Of a stretch of DNA of 60,873 bases, positions 1 through 8,369 are shown in pieces. Source of the DNA: Paenibacillus gorillae (GTDB lineage Bacteria; Bacillota; Bacilli; Paenibacillales; Paenibacillaceae). Position numbers and translations under genes: made by a program. Numbering within the stretch: the first letter of the stretch is position 1; the number at the start of each line of letters is the position of its first letter. The notes under the pieces were generated by a model. That model worked only from the letters and a program-made list of their open reading frames with translations, was not told where the DNA came from and did no database searches. Location: NCBI RefSeq assembly GCF_000513275.1, contig NZ_CBVJ010000078.1:1-60873 (forward strand), given 5' to 3'.

Positions 1-1226
1 TGCAGGCGTTCCAGCACATTCAGCATCGTCTGGAGCGTCTTCACATCCTCGCCAAAGCTCCCCTTCCCCATCTCGCTTCCAATCGGAAGCGGACGAAGCG
101 AGGCGTAGCTAGGAAGTGCAACATCGATATCCGGCATAACCCCGGCTTTATGAATCCATGTGCCGCCTGGTGTTTTCCACTGCGCTTCCGTCAGGCTGAG
201 CACCGATCCGTCTTTAAACTGCTGGAACGCCTGCACGACGCCTTTGCCGTACGTCTTCTCCCCAATTACCGTGGCACCGGCAGACTCCTTCAGAGCGGCC
301 GTCAACACCTCACTGGCGCTTGCGGACTGACCATTGACGAGAACAGCAATCGGAATGTTCCAAGGCTTCTCCTGTTTGGATTTATACGTAATAACCCGCT
401 TATCGTTCTTGTAGACGACCTGCAGCACTGTTTTTCCCTTCGGAACAAGAATGTCGGCGATTTGAAGAGTGGATTGCAGCAAGCCTCCAGGATTGGAGCG
501 CATATCAAGCAGCAGCTTCTTCATGCCTTGTTTTTGCAGCTTGGCAACCTCCGTCTCGAACTCATCGCCAGTCTTCTGAGCGAACCGGCTGATCGTAATA
601 TGACCGATCCCGTTCTCCAGCATTTCAGAGGTAACCGTATGAACCGGAATCGCTTCGCGGATCAGCTTCACCTCAATAGGCTGCATCTGATTGCCGCGCT
701 GAATGGTAAGCTTCACTTCCGTGCCTTCCTCGCCTCTCATCAGACCGATCAGCTGTTCGTATTTCTTGCCGGCCATTTTCTCGTCATTTACTGCAATGAT
801 CGCGTCCTGCAGCTTAATGCCGCCCCGTTCGGCTGGCGCGCCTTTCGTTAAGGCACCGACAACAAACAATCCGTCCTCTTCCCGGACCGTGATGCCTACA
901 CCCGAAAACTCACCCTCATAACCTTGTGTATAGGCATTGCCTTGCTCCTTGATCAAATATCTGGAGTAAGGGTCCTCCAGCGAGGCGACCATCCCTTGAG
1001 AAGCTCCGTTAATGAGATCCTCCGGTTTGGCACCGTTCAAATAATCGTCCATGATCGTCTCGTAGGAGACGGCAAAATTGCGGAAAGAGGGTTCTCGAAG
1101 CATTGGATACTTATAGCCCATCCACAGCCACCCGATACCGAATCCGACCGCTGCAAATACGACCGCACCAAGCACCGCTATCGTGATCGCTCTTTGTTTC
1201 ATCACTTCATTCGTAAAATATTTCAC
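1..1226 (-). CDS. ctpA: S41 carboxyl-terminal processing protease (CtpA/CtpB-like), 3' end cut by window edge
   Basis: Serine protease of the C-terminal processing (tail-specific) family, anchored in the membrane with its protease domain outside. Reading the minus strand gives a short cytoplasmic N-terminus (KQRAITIAVL), one membrane segment (about residues 12-35) and a PDZ domain (GEFSGVGITVREEDG, then GAPAERGGIK). The S41 domain follows, with nucleophile motif NGQSASASEVLTAAL and the lysine of GEKTYGKGVVQ. The cut C-terminus begins what looks like a peptidoglycan-binding domain (GEDVKTLQTMLNVL). I chose the GTG at 1226 because GGGAGTG lies just upstream; an ATG at 1202 is the alternative. 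It is divergent from the HAD gene. Family assignment is secure; the exact paralogue is not. Confidence 0.9.
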   Translation of the reverse strand, partial: MKYFTNEVMKQRAITIAVLGAVVFAAVGFGIGWLWMGYKYPMLREPSFRNFAVSYETIMDDYLNGAKPEDLINGASQGMVASLEDPYSRYLIKEQGNAYTQGYEGEFSGVGITVREEDGLFVVGALTKGAPAERGGIKLQDAIIAVNDEKMAGKKYEQLIGLMRGEEGTEVKLTIQRGNQMQPIEVKLIREAIPVHTVTSEMLENGIGHITISRFAQKTGDEFETEVAKLQKQGMKKLLLDMRSNPGGLLQSTLQIADILVPKGKTVLQVVYKNDKRVITYKSKQEKPWNIPIAVLVNGQSASASEVLTAALKESAGATVIGEKTYGKGVVQAFQQFKDGSVLSLTEAQWKTPGGTWIHKAGVMPDIDVALPSYASLRPLPIGSEMGKGSFGEDVKTLQTMLNVLERL

Positions 1227-1365
1227 TTCCGTCACTCCCGGTTCCCGTATGTCCTTCTAAATGTAGCTCATCTGAGGGCGACGGAGCAAATAGCCGCTGC
1301 TGCCATCGTCTTATCCGTGCGCTTGCATTCCATTGCTTTCATTATACCCTATAATAGCCAGTGGC

Positions 1366-1394
1366 TTGTAGGCCGCTCTATTTTTCGCTACAAT
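1366..1394 (+). promoter_or_regulatory. Candidate sigma-A promoter of the HAD hydrolase gene
   Basis: TTGTAG (1366-1371), a 17-bp spacer and TACAAT (1389-1394) lie 36 bp before the start codon at 1431. Inferred from consensus and position only. Confidence 0.5.
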
Positions 1395-1430
1395 CAGGCT
1401 AGCTATAGAGAGAGGAGCTAGACTGCGCTT

Positions 1431-2231
1431 ATGTATAAATTAATTGCTATTGATGTGGATGACACCCTGCTAAATGATGAACTGATCGTGACGGACGGAA
1501 CTAGAGCCGCACTGGAGCAAGCCATTGCCCAAGGCGTAACCGTTACGCTCGCTACGGGCCGGATGTATGCTTCCGCCCGCAAAATCGCGGACCAAATTCA
1601 GCTGAACGTCCCGATTATTACGTATCAGGGATCGCTCGTTAAGACGCTGCTGGACGGCCAAGTCTTGTACGAACGGAGTGTTCCGACAGAAATTACGAGA
1701 CTGCTGTATGCTTTTGCCAAGGAAAAAGGGCTGCATCTGCAATTTTATGTCGATGATGTGCTGTATGTCGCTGAAGACAACGACCGCGCTCGCGCTTACT
1801 CCGCATTATCCAAAATCCCTTACGTCGTTGCTGACGACGTCGAGGCGCTGCTGGACAAGCCTAATACGAAGCTGCTTATGATCGACGAGCCCGATTATTT
1901 GGATCAAATTGCGGAGGAATTAAAGCCGCTTATCAGTGATAAGGTGCATATGACCAAGTCGAAGGCGCATTATCTGGAGTTTACGCATAAAGAAGGAACG
2001 AAGGGACATGCCCTCCGATTTATGGCCGAGCATCTAGGCTGCTCGATCGAGCAGACGATCGCGATCGGTGATGCATGGAACGACCGTGAGATGATCGAAG
2101 CCGCAGGTCTTGGCGTTGCAATGGGCAACGCCGTTCCCGCGCTGAAAGAACTGGCGAATTACGTGACGCTCAGCAACAATGAGGACGGCGTGAAGCATGT
2201 GATCGATAAGTTCGTTCTGAAAGCGGAATAG
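1431..2231 (+). CDS. Cof-type HAD-superfamily sugar-phosphate phosphatase
   Basis: Cytoplasmic haloacid-dehalogenase hydrolase of the Cof (IIB) subfamily, 266 aa, the usual length. Motif I is AIDVDDTLLND (residues 5-15; the first Asp is the nucleophile) and motif II TLATGR. The late motif IGDAWNDREM supplies the Mg2+-binding aspartates and is followed by GLGVAMGNA. Members dephosphorylate sugar phosphates, pyridoxal phosphate or flavin intermediates; the substrate here cannot be read from sequence. AGAGGAGC precedes the ATG. Single-gene transcript between its own promoter and a bidirectional terminator at 2246-2293. Confidence 0.92.
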   Translation: MYKLIAIDVDDTLLNDELIVTDGTRAALEQAIAQGVTVTLATGRMYASARKIADQIQLNVPIITYQGSLVKTLLDGQVLYERSVPTEITRLLYAFAKEKGLHLQFYVDDVLYVAEDNDRARAYSALSKIPYVVADDVEALLDKPNTKLLMIDEPDYLDQIAEELKPLISDKVHMTKSKAHYLEFTHKEGTKGHALRFMAEHLGCSIEQTIAIGDAWNDREMIEAAGLGVAMGNAVPALKELANYVTLSNNEDGVKHVIDKFVLKAE

Positions 2232-2245
2232 ACAAAATATATGCC

Positions 2246-2293
2246 AAAAGAGCAGGCAGCGATCTCCAATTGAGATCTATGCCTGCTCTTTAT
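2246..2293. terminator. Bidirectional intrinsic terminator
   Basis: AAAAGAGCAGGCA pairs with TGCCTGCTCTTT, with an inner GATCTC/GAGATC pairing. A/T runs on both sides let it serve the HAD gene and the convergent anti-sigma gene. Confidence 0.8.
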
Positions 2294-3018
2294 TTTCTAG
2301 TAACAACCTCTCTCGATGGTTCATAGCGGTATTCGGATTTTTGCTTTTCTGGCAGGAATGCATACCATAGAAAGCTGGTTTGTATTTTTTTAGCCTTATA
2401 TACGTTGTTATTAGAATCGGTGATGTCAATCGAATTTGTATGAGGATCGATGGACGTGCCTATGACCAGAGTTCGGCCGTTAGCATCCCTTAACGGAACA
2501 AAAGCATGGGTTAACGTATCCGTTATTCCTTTCTCTGCGAGCTTGGCATACTGTTCTCTGGAAATGAAAGGTGTTGTGACTTCCCCCTTCTTCAACCATC
2601 TCAGACTGTCATCCTCTTCATTTAGAACCCCAGCTTCCCATAACGTTGTTTTTTCATCTGACTTGATAACCTTAGTGAGTACTAGTATCTCCCGATTATT
2701 CAACAACTCTTGATGGATGATGGATCGAGTTTTATCGGGATCAAATTTATTAATGATTCTTAGAGTCCGCTCGTCTGATGGCATCTTAATACTCTCTGCC
2801 GCCTTCGGTAATTGCATGAACGGCAAGTTGAACCAGGAGACCCCGCTTAATACAGTTAAGCTAAGCAAAACAGGAATCACCCATTTGAAATGAAACTTTT
2901 TTCTTTCACCCTGAGCCACTCTTTCTTTTATCTGCTCAATTTGCTGGCCCGTAACTCTTCGAGGTTCCGTATAAGGCTCCCTCCGCAGCGAGTCTTCAAA
3001 GTTGGTGACCGGCATCAT
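2290..3018 (-). CDS. Putative anti-sigma factor, single-pass membrane protein
   Basis: 242-aa protein with a charged cytoplasmic N-terminus (residues 1-44, rich in Lys/Arg/Glu), one membrane helix (about 46-66, WVIPVLLSLTVLSGVSW) and a roughly 175-aa extracytoplasmic region of unknown fold. Its ATG overlaps the stop of the ECF sigma factor in an ATGATG arrangement with AAGGAGG inside the sigma gene, so the two are translationally coupled. That genetic pairing and the topology are the basis for calling it an anti-sigma factor; I see no canonical zinc-binding anti-sigma motif. The extracytoplasmic part probably senses an envelope signal (inference). Confidence 0.65.
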   Translation of the reverse strand: MMPVTNFEDSLRREPYTEPRRVTGQQIEQIKERVAQGERKKFHFKWVIPVLLSLTVLSGVSWFNLPFMQLPKAAESIKMPSDERTLRIINKFDPDKTRSIIHQELLNNREILVLTKVIKSDEKTTLWEAGVLNEEDDSLRWLKKGEVTTPFISREQYAKLAEKGITDTLTHAFVPLRDANGRTLVIGTSIDPHTNSIDITDSNNNVYKAKKIQTSFLWYAFLPEKQKSEYRYEPSREVVTRK

Positions 3019-3572
3019 TCTTCCTCCTTCCGCTTCATTCTCATCTTGGCCTTGGCCCGATGCAGCCGTGATTTTACAGTGCCTTCTGCAATACCGAGGA
3101 AATCAGCTATATCTGCTATCGACAACTCGTACTTGATCTCTAGAATAAGAACTTCCCTATGCTTTAGCGGTAGTTCGAGCATGTTCTCCCAGACTTCATC
3201 CAGCTTTGTTTTTGCGAAAAACACACTTTCTGCAGATGCCGATTGTCCGGAATGCCTAACAGCAGCAACAGGGAATATTTTTCGTAAAAATGCGGATTTC
3301 AACTGGTTCATCGCCACGTTATGGCATATTTTCAACAGCCATGTTTTTACGGATGATTGACCCCGGAACTTGTCCAGCCTAAGAAAGGCTTGAACAAAAG
3401 TATCCTGTGCCACATCATCTGCCAAATCATGCTTTTTCGTTAGTACGAAAGCATAATTCCAAATATCAGTCCAATATTTAGCGATAATCATTTCGATTTC
3501 CATCGGCCCTGCGCTTACAAGTGTCGCAAGATAATCCTCCTGAGCGGCGTTAGCTGCTCCAGCTGTTTTCAT
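3015..3572 (-). CDS. ECF-type RNA polymerase sigma factor
   Basis: 185-aa extracytoplasmic-function sigma-70 factor. Region 2 is visible around WNYAFVLTKKHDLADDVAQD and FRGQSSVKTWLLKICHN. Region 4 holds a helix-turn-helix (LSIADIADFLGIAEGTVKSRL). I place the start at the ATG at 3572 because TAGGAGGTG lies 8 bp upstream; the open frame extends further 5' but those residues do not resemble sigma factors. Coupled to the downstream membrane anti-sigma gene. Such pairs usually autoregulate, but I could not define the promoter in the 115-bp gap after sbp. Confidence 0.88.
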   Translation of the reverse strand: MKTAGAANAAQEDYLATLVSAGPMEIEMIIAKYWTDIWNYAFVLTKKHDLADDVAQDTFVQAFLRLDKFRGQSSVKTWLLKICHNVAMNQLKSAFLRKIFPVAAVRHSGQSASAESVFFAKTKLDEVWENMLELPLKHREVLILEIKYELSIADIADFLGIAEGTVKSRLHRAKAKMRMKRKEEE

Positions 3573-3687
3573 TCCCGCACCTCCTATTAAACAGACAACT
3601 GAGCAGCCGGAAAGTTCCATTCTTCTGAAAATAAAAAAAGCTACCAAAGCCTTTTCAATGGCCTTGTTAGCTTTATTTAAATACTGC

Positions 3688-4752
3688 TTAAATGCCTGCC
3701 AGCACCTGATACCAGACGCCGCGTTTGGAATAGAGCGTCTTGCGGACTTCTTTCCATCCGCCAAGATAGGTAATATCGAACAAGCCTTCAGGCTGGACAT
3801 AACGTCCCTTTGTATCGGCTGCAACCTTCTCGTCTACGGCACGGAAGCCATAATCGGTGAGTACACGCTGTGCCTGCTCACTTTGCAGAAAAGCCACAAA
3901 CGCCTCTGCCGCTTTACGAGTACCGTGCTTATCGACGTTTTTGTCGACCACGGCTGCAGGATTTTCGATTAATATCGTATCCCGCGGAATGACGATATCA
4001 TATTTCACGCCTTGCTTGATGCGGGAAAGCAATTCGTTCTCATAGGTCACAATGACGTCGCCGACGCCATATTCAAACGCCGCCATCGAGGCACGGCCGC
4101 TCTTATCGAGCGATTCCACGTTCGCATGAATCGATTTCAAATAGTTTTTCGCATAAGCGGGATCAGGTTTCCCTGTCTCTTCCTCTGACTTTTTGAGCCC
4201 GGCGCCGTATATAGCATTAATATCCCACTGCGCCCCTCCCGATGTTTTCGGATTCGGATACAGCACCTTCACGCCATCCTTCGTCAGATCATCCCATCCG
4301 GTAATGCCAAGCGGATTGCCCGCACGCGTACCAAGAACGACGATCGATTTCGTAATCATTCCGGCATGCGGCTGAGCCTTCCAGTCATGCGTTATAAATC
4401 CGGCGTCGGCCACTTTATCGATATCGCCTTCCATCGCAAGGACAGCGACGTCAGCCTCAAAGCCGCCGGCTATCGCCCGGGCTTGTGTACCGGATGCTTC
4501 ATAAGATTGCTGGAACACAATTTTCTGTCCCGTCTGCTGCAGCCATTGCGCCTGGAATTGCGGCAGAAGCTCTTCGAAAGCATCCTTCACGACCGAATAG
4601 GCACCGATTACAAGCGTCAAATCACCGTCTGGAGCGGAAGATGCGGCATCATTCTGCTCTTTGCTGCCGCAGCCAGCCGCCAATGTCAGCAGCAATGCTC
4701 CGGCAAGCAGCAGAGCGAGTATGCGCCTGCTTGTTGCTCGATTATTTATCAT
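3688..4752 (-). CDS. sbp: Sulfate/thiosulfate ABC transporter substrate-binding lipoprotein
   Basis: 354-aa extracellular binding protein of a sulfate importer. A type II signal peptide ends in lipobox LTLAAGC, followed by a short polar linker and the periplasmic-binding fold. Family signatures include SYEASGTQARAI, YPNPKTSGGAQWD and YENELL, typical of CysP/Sbp proteins. Last gene of cysT-cysW-cysA-sbp on the minus strand, 23 bp after cysA. Sulfate versus thiosulfate preference cannot be told from sequence. Confidence 0.93.
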   Translation of the reverse strand: MINNRATSRRILALLLAGALLLTLAAGCGSKEQNDAASSAPDGDLTLVIGAYSVVKDAFEELLPQFQAQWLQQTGQKIVFQQSYEASGTQARAIAGGFEADVAVLAMEGDIDKVADAGFITHDWKAQPHAGMITKSIVVLGTRAGNPLGITGWDDLTKDGVKVLYPNPKTSGGAQWDINAIYGAGLKKSEEETGKPDPAYAKNYLKSIHANVESLDKSGRASMAAFEYGVGDVIVTYENELLSRIKQGVKYDIVIPRDTILIENPAAVVDKNVDKHGTRKAAEAFVAFLQSEQAQRVLTDYGFRAVDEKVAADTKGRYVQPEGLFDITYLGGWKEVRKTLYSKRGVWYQVLAGI

Positions 4753-4775
4753 TAGAGTACCTCGTTAGTTTTCGA

Positions 4776-5843
4776 TTAGATGTGGACAGGCATCGGATCG
4801 GTCTTCAGACTGTTCTCTGCAATCCAGCTTTCATTATCATTGAATAAATAAGCGCGGTGAACGAGTACATTGACGAAATCGCCTGGACGAAGAACTTCCT
4901 TCTCCAGCGAGCGATACGTAATCAGCTTCACATTGCCGACCAGCAGCTCTACAAGCCATTCGCTGCCGCGGAAATGAACATCCTTCACGTTCGCATCCAG
5001 CGTAGCCGAAGCGAGCTTGATCTCACCCGGTCTGCCGATTTCGATATATTCCGGACGAATGAGCGCCTTCGTGCCCGGATGATCCGCAGCTGCCGATTCA
5101 AAGCCTTTGAGTACAGACAAGTCTTCCACAACGGTCGACTCGCCGATAAAGCTGGCGACGAATGGCGTTTCCGGGTTTTTATAAATTTCCCAAGGTGTCC
5201 CTTTTTGCTCCAGCTTGCCTTTGCCGATGATCATAATCTCATCCGCCACTTCAATTGCCTCATCCTGGTCATGCGTGACGAAGATCGAAGTAATGCCGAC
5301 GCGCTCAATCATCTCTTTGAGCCAGGTGCGCAGCTCGGTACGGATTTTCGCATCAATTGCGGCAAACGGCTCGTCGAGCAGCAGCAATTGCGGCTCTGGT
5401 GCGAGAGCTCGTGCGAAGGCAACGCGCTGACGTTGTCCGCCGGACAGCTGATGCACATAGCGATGCTCGAAGCCCTTCAAGCCCGTTAGCTCGACCAGTT
5501 CTGTAACGCGCTGACGGATTTGTTCCTTGGACTGTTTCTTGACCTTCAAGCCAAAAGCGATGTTGTCGAACACCGTCATATGCTTGAACAGCGCATAGTT
5601 CTGAAATACAAACCCGATGCCCCGCTCCTGCGGCGGCAAATCGTTGACGCGCTTCCCATGGAACAAGATATCGCCGGAGGTCGGCGTTTCCAGGCCCGCC
5701 AGCATTCGCAGAATCGACGTTTTACCGCCGCCGCTTGGGCCGAGCAAGCCGATCAGATGGCCCTTCTCGATTTCAAAGCTGACATTTTGCACCGCGTTGA
5801 AATCACCGAAGCTTTTGTTGAGGTTGCGGACTTCGATATGCAT
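4776..5843 (-). CDS. cysA: Sulfate ABC transporter ATP-binding protein CysA
   Basis: 355-aa cytoplasmic ATPase energising sulfate import. Walker A is GPSGGGKTS (about residues 35-43), the ABC signature LSGGQRQRVAFARAL, Walker B LLLLDEPFAAID and the H-loop FVTHDQDEA. A C-terminal TOBE-like domain (about 240-355) is usual for CysA. I start it at the ATG at 5843 (MHIEVRNLNKSFG), preceded by AAAGGAAG; the open frame continues 11 codons upstream without homology. It begins 2 bp after the cysW stop, so the genes are coupled. Confidence 0.93.
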   Translation of the reverse strand: MHIEVRNLNKSFGDFNAVQNVSFEIEKGHLIGLLGPSGGGKTSILRMLAGLETPTSGDILFHGKRVNDLPPQERGIGFVFQNYALFKHMTVFDNIAFGLKVKKQSKEQIRQRVTELVELTGLKGFEHRYVHQLSGGQRQRVAFARALAPEPQLLLLDEPFAAIDAKIRTELRTWLKEMIERVGITSIFVTHDQDEAIEVADEIMIIGKGKLEQKGTPWEIYKNPETPFVASFIGESTVVEDLSVLKGFESAAADHPGTKALIRPEYIEIGRPGEIKLASATLDANVKDVHFRGSEWLVELLVGNVKLITYRSLEKEVLRPGDFVNVLVHRAYLFNDNESWIAENSLKTDPMPVHI

Positions 5844-5845
5844 GG

Positions 5846-6649
5846 CTAATGCACTTCCTTTCGTTTTTTGGCCCACTCCATGAGCAGCAGCAAGCCTACC
5901 GAGAATACGGCCAGAACGAGCGCTACGCCATTGGCAGCAACCACATTGAAATTTTCCACATCTTGATAGACAAGAGTTGTGGCGGTTTGCGTTTTATTCA
6001 TAATATTGCCGGAAACGACCAGTACAGCGCCAAACTCGCCTAGCGAACGGGCTACCGTCAGCACGACGCCGTAGATAACGCCCCAGCGGATAGACGGCCA
6101 TGTCACTTTCCAGAACGTGTACCAGGAATAAGCGCCAAGCGTCGATGCCGCTTCTTCCTGCTGAGCACCGATTTCCTGCAGTACCGGCAGTACCTCGCGT
6201 ACCATAATCGGGAAAGTTACGAACAAGGTTGCGAGAATCATGCCAGGCAAGGCGTATACGACCTTAAAACCCGCATCCTCGAAAAAGGCGCCAATGACGG
6301 TGCTTGGACCGAGCAGCAGTACGATCATCAAGCCGCCGATGATAGGCGATACGGCAAAAGGAAGATCTACCAGACTGTTCAGCAGCCGCTTGATCCTTGG
6401 GCCAATCCACTGTGCCCGAACGAGATACAATGCCAGCATGACGCCAAACATCGTATTGATCAGTGTAACCACAATTACGATCATTCCGGTCATTCCAAGG
6501 GCATGTAGCGATTGGGGGCGCATAAGCGCATCGGTAAACCCGCCCCAGCCGTCTGCCCAAGACCCTCTAACGATTTCAATTAGCGGAATAATCAAGAGTA
6601 CGGTAAAAATAAAATAAACGGCGGCAATCCATGTTCTGCGTATCGTCAT
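5846..6649 (-). CDS. cysW: Sulfate ABC transporter permease CysW
   Basis: 267-aa inner-membrane permease with about six hydrophobic segments and the coupling-loop EAA motif EEAASTLGAYSWYTFWKVTWP. It pairs with CysT to form the sulfate channel. Start at the ATG at 6649, which has AAGGAGG upstream and overlaps the cysT stop (ATGA). Confidence 0.92.
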   Translation of the reverse strand: MTIRRTWIAAVYFIFTVLLIIPLIEIVRGSWADGWGGFTDALMRPQSLHALGMTGMIVIVVTLINTMFGVMLALYLVRAQWIGPRIKRLLNSLVDLPFAVSPIIGGLMIVLLLGPSTVIGAFFEDAGFKVVYALPGMILATLFVTFPIMVREVLPVLQEIGAQQEEAASTLGAYSWYTFWKVTWPSIRWGVIYGVVLTVARSLGEFGAVLVVSGNIMNKTQTATTLVYQDVENFNVVAANGVALVLAVFSVGLLLLMEWAKKRKEVH

Positions 6650-7461
6650 TGTCCCGGCCTCCTTGATTGAATCAAGTTGACCGTCCACAAAATAAGAAAC
6701 GATAGCGTCAGCAGCAGTACGGATACCGCGGCCGCCCCTTGCGGATTATTGCTTTCAATCTCTCCAAAAATATAAACCGATGCGATGAGCGTCTTGCCCG
6801 GAATATTACCGGCAACGAGAACGACTGCCCCGAATTCCGCCAGTCCGCGGGAAAACGCCAGCATCCCCCCGCTCAATATGCCAGGGAGCATCGATGGGAA
6901 AATAATGCTGAAAAAAGTGCGGGTCCGAGTCGCCCCCATCGTATAGGCCGCTTCCTCCTCCGACTTGTCGAGCTCCTCTAGCAGCGGCTGTACCGCCCGG
7001 ATAACGAAGGGAAAGGTGACGAATACCATGGCAATGACAATGGCCGGTTCATGAAATACAATTTCGAAGCCCAGCTTTGCGGCAAAGCCCCCAACGAGGC
7101 TGCCGGGACCAAGCAGCAGCAGGATCATTAATCCCGTTACAGCGGTCGGAAGCGCGAAGGGCAAGTCTACCAGGCTGTTCAACAAATGCCTGCCGGGAAA
7201 ACGGTAGCGAATGAGTACCCAACTGATTAGCGTACCGATGACCAGATTGATGACGGTTGCAATAACCGCCAGCTTCACCGTCAGAAGCACTGCTTTCCAA
7301 GCAAGCGGGTCGGATATGCTTTCCCAAAGCGGGTGCCATCCGAGTGATAATGATTGCGAATAGATTCCTAGAATAGGCAGAACGATAAGGATGACAAAAT
7401 AGAGCATGACCGTGCTGCGAAACCCGAAGCTCCACAGCTTGCCGCGAAACATGACATTCAC
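6646..7461 (-). CDS. cysT: Sulfate ABC transporter permease CysT/CysU
   Basis: 271-aa permease with six predicted membrane helices and EAA-loop motif EEAAYTMGATRTRTFFSIIFP. First gene of the sulfate uptake operon. Starts with GTG at 7461 behind GGAGG; an internal ATG three codons later is the alternative. A promoter with an inverted repeat lies about 70-120 bp upstream. Confidence 0.92.
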   Translation of the reverse strand: MNVMFRGKLWSFGFRSTVMLYFVILIVLPILGIYSQSLSLGWHPLWESISDPLAWKAVLLTVKLAVIATVINLVIGTLISWVLIRYRFPGRHLLNSLVDLPFALPTAVTGLMILLLLGPGSLVGGFAAKLGFEIVFHEPAIVIAMVFVTFPFVIRAVQPLLEELDKSEEEAAYTMGATRTRTFFSIIFPSMLPGILSGGMLAFSRGLAEFGAVVLVAGNIPGKTLIASVYIFGEIESNNPQGAAAVSVLLLTLSFLILWTVNLIQSRRPGQ

Positions 7462-7533
7462 TATGCCTTAACCTCCAGACCATCGGCTCGTGCCGTATGA
7501 TGATGCCTAAAACCATTCATTACAATTCCTATT

Positions 7534-7581
7534 AATACACTTGGTATTCTAAATTTAGCAGACAATAACTGGTCTAGTCAA
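7534..7581 (-). promoter_or_regulatory. Promoter of the sulfate uptake operon with possible CymR/Rrf2-type operator
   Basis: On the minus strand TTGACT (7576-7581), an 18-bp spacer and TAAATT (7552-7557) form a sigma-A-like promoter. Immediately downstream is a perfect 5-bp inverted repeat, AATAC-N5-GTATT (7534-7548), followed by ATAGGAAT. Position over the transcription start suits a repressor. In Bacillus, sulfur-uptake genes are controlled by the Rrf2 protein CymR; assigning this site to CymR is inference. Confidence 0.5.
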
Positions 7582-7651
7582 TCCTAAATTAACATTTTTT
7601 CTGTCTGGCGGGTGTTGATTGCTGGAAATAGGCTTAACTGCTGGCATCGCC

Positions 7652-7699
7652 AAAAAAGCCCCACAGAGGATTCGATTGCTCGAACCTTCTGCGGGGCTT
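7652..7699 (-). terminator. Intrinsic terminator of yigZ
   Basis: On the minus strand AAGCCCCGCAGA pairs with TCTGTGGGGCTT, followed by T6. Directly after the YigZ-family stop codon. Confidence 0.85.
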
Positions 7700-7709
7700 C
7701 CTTCATCCC

Positions 7710-8342
7710 TTATTCGCCTTCAATATAATAGACGCTCTCGCCTAGCGTAATTTCCGCCTGACCTTGTGTCAGATCCGTCATCCACGCTACAAACGCTTCT
7801 GCATCCGGCTCCTCCGGCAGGCATTTGACGATAACCCGGTCAGTGAACTCCGTTCCGCCAACGCGCGTTCCGCGTCCATGAAGCTCATTCTCAAGCTTGC
7901 CGTACCACGTGTAGTCAACACCGACGAACACTTCCCGGTGCAGCACTCTGACGATTTCACCGGCTGCTTCAATTCCGGCGACCGCCCCGTCCGTATAAGC
8001 ACGGACGAGGCCTCCGGCTCCAAGCATGATGCCGCCGAAATAGCGGGTAACGACGACAGCGACATTTTTCAACCCCTTATTCTTAATAACCTCAAGAATG
8101 GGCTTGCCTGCCGTGCCGCTTGGCTCTCCGTCGTCAGACGCCTTCTGATATTGATCACGTTCGCCAATTAGATAAGCCGAGCAGTTATGCGTCGCCTGCC
8201 GGTGAAGACGCTTGATCTCCTCAATGAAGGCGACCGCTTCCTCTTCCGTCTCGACAGGCTTGGCGTGGCCGATAAATCTGGATTTTTTAATGACGACCTC
8301 GGCAGTTCCATCTCCCCGAATCGTCGAATAACGCTCCAGCAT
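7710..8342 (-). CDS. YigZ/IMPACT-family protein
   Basis: 210-aa protein of the YigZ (UPF0029, Impact N-terminal) family with a C-terminal DUF1949 domain, as in Bacillus YvyE. Hallmarks are FIGHAKPV, THNCSAY, SDDGEPSGTAGKPIL and VTRYFGGIMLGAGGL. The family is linked to translation-factor or nucleic-acid binding, without a settled reaction. It lies 27 bp after pgi on the same strand and ends in a strong terminator, so the two are probably co-transcribed. Confidence 0.9.
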   Translation of the reverse strand: MLERYSTIRGDGTAEVVIKKSRFIGHAKPVETEEEAVAFIEEIKRLHRQATHNCSAYLIGERDQYQKASDDGEPSGTAGKPILEVIKNKGLKNVAVVVTRYFGGIMLGAGGLVRAYTDGAVAGIEAAGEIVRVLHREVFVGVDYTWYGKLENELHGRGTRVGGTEFTDRVIVKCLPEEPDAEAFVAWMTDLTQGQAEITLGESVYYIEGE

Positions 8343-8369
8343 ATTCAGCTGTCCCGCATGAAACAGCGC

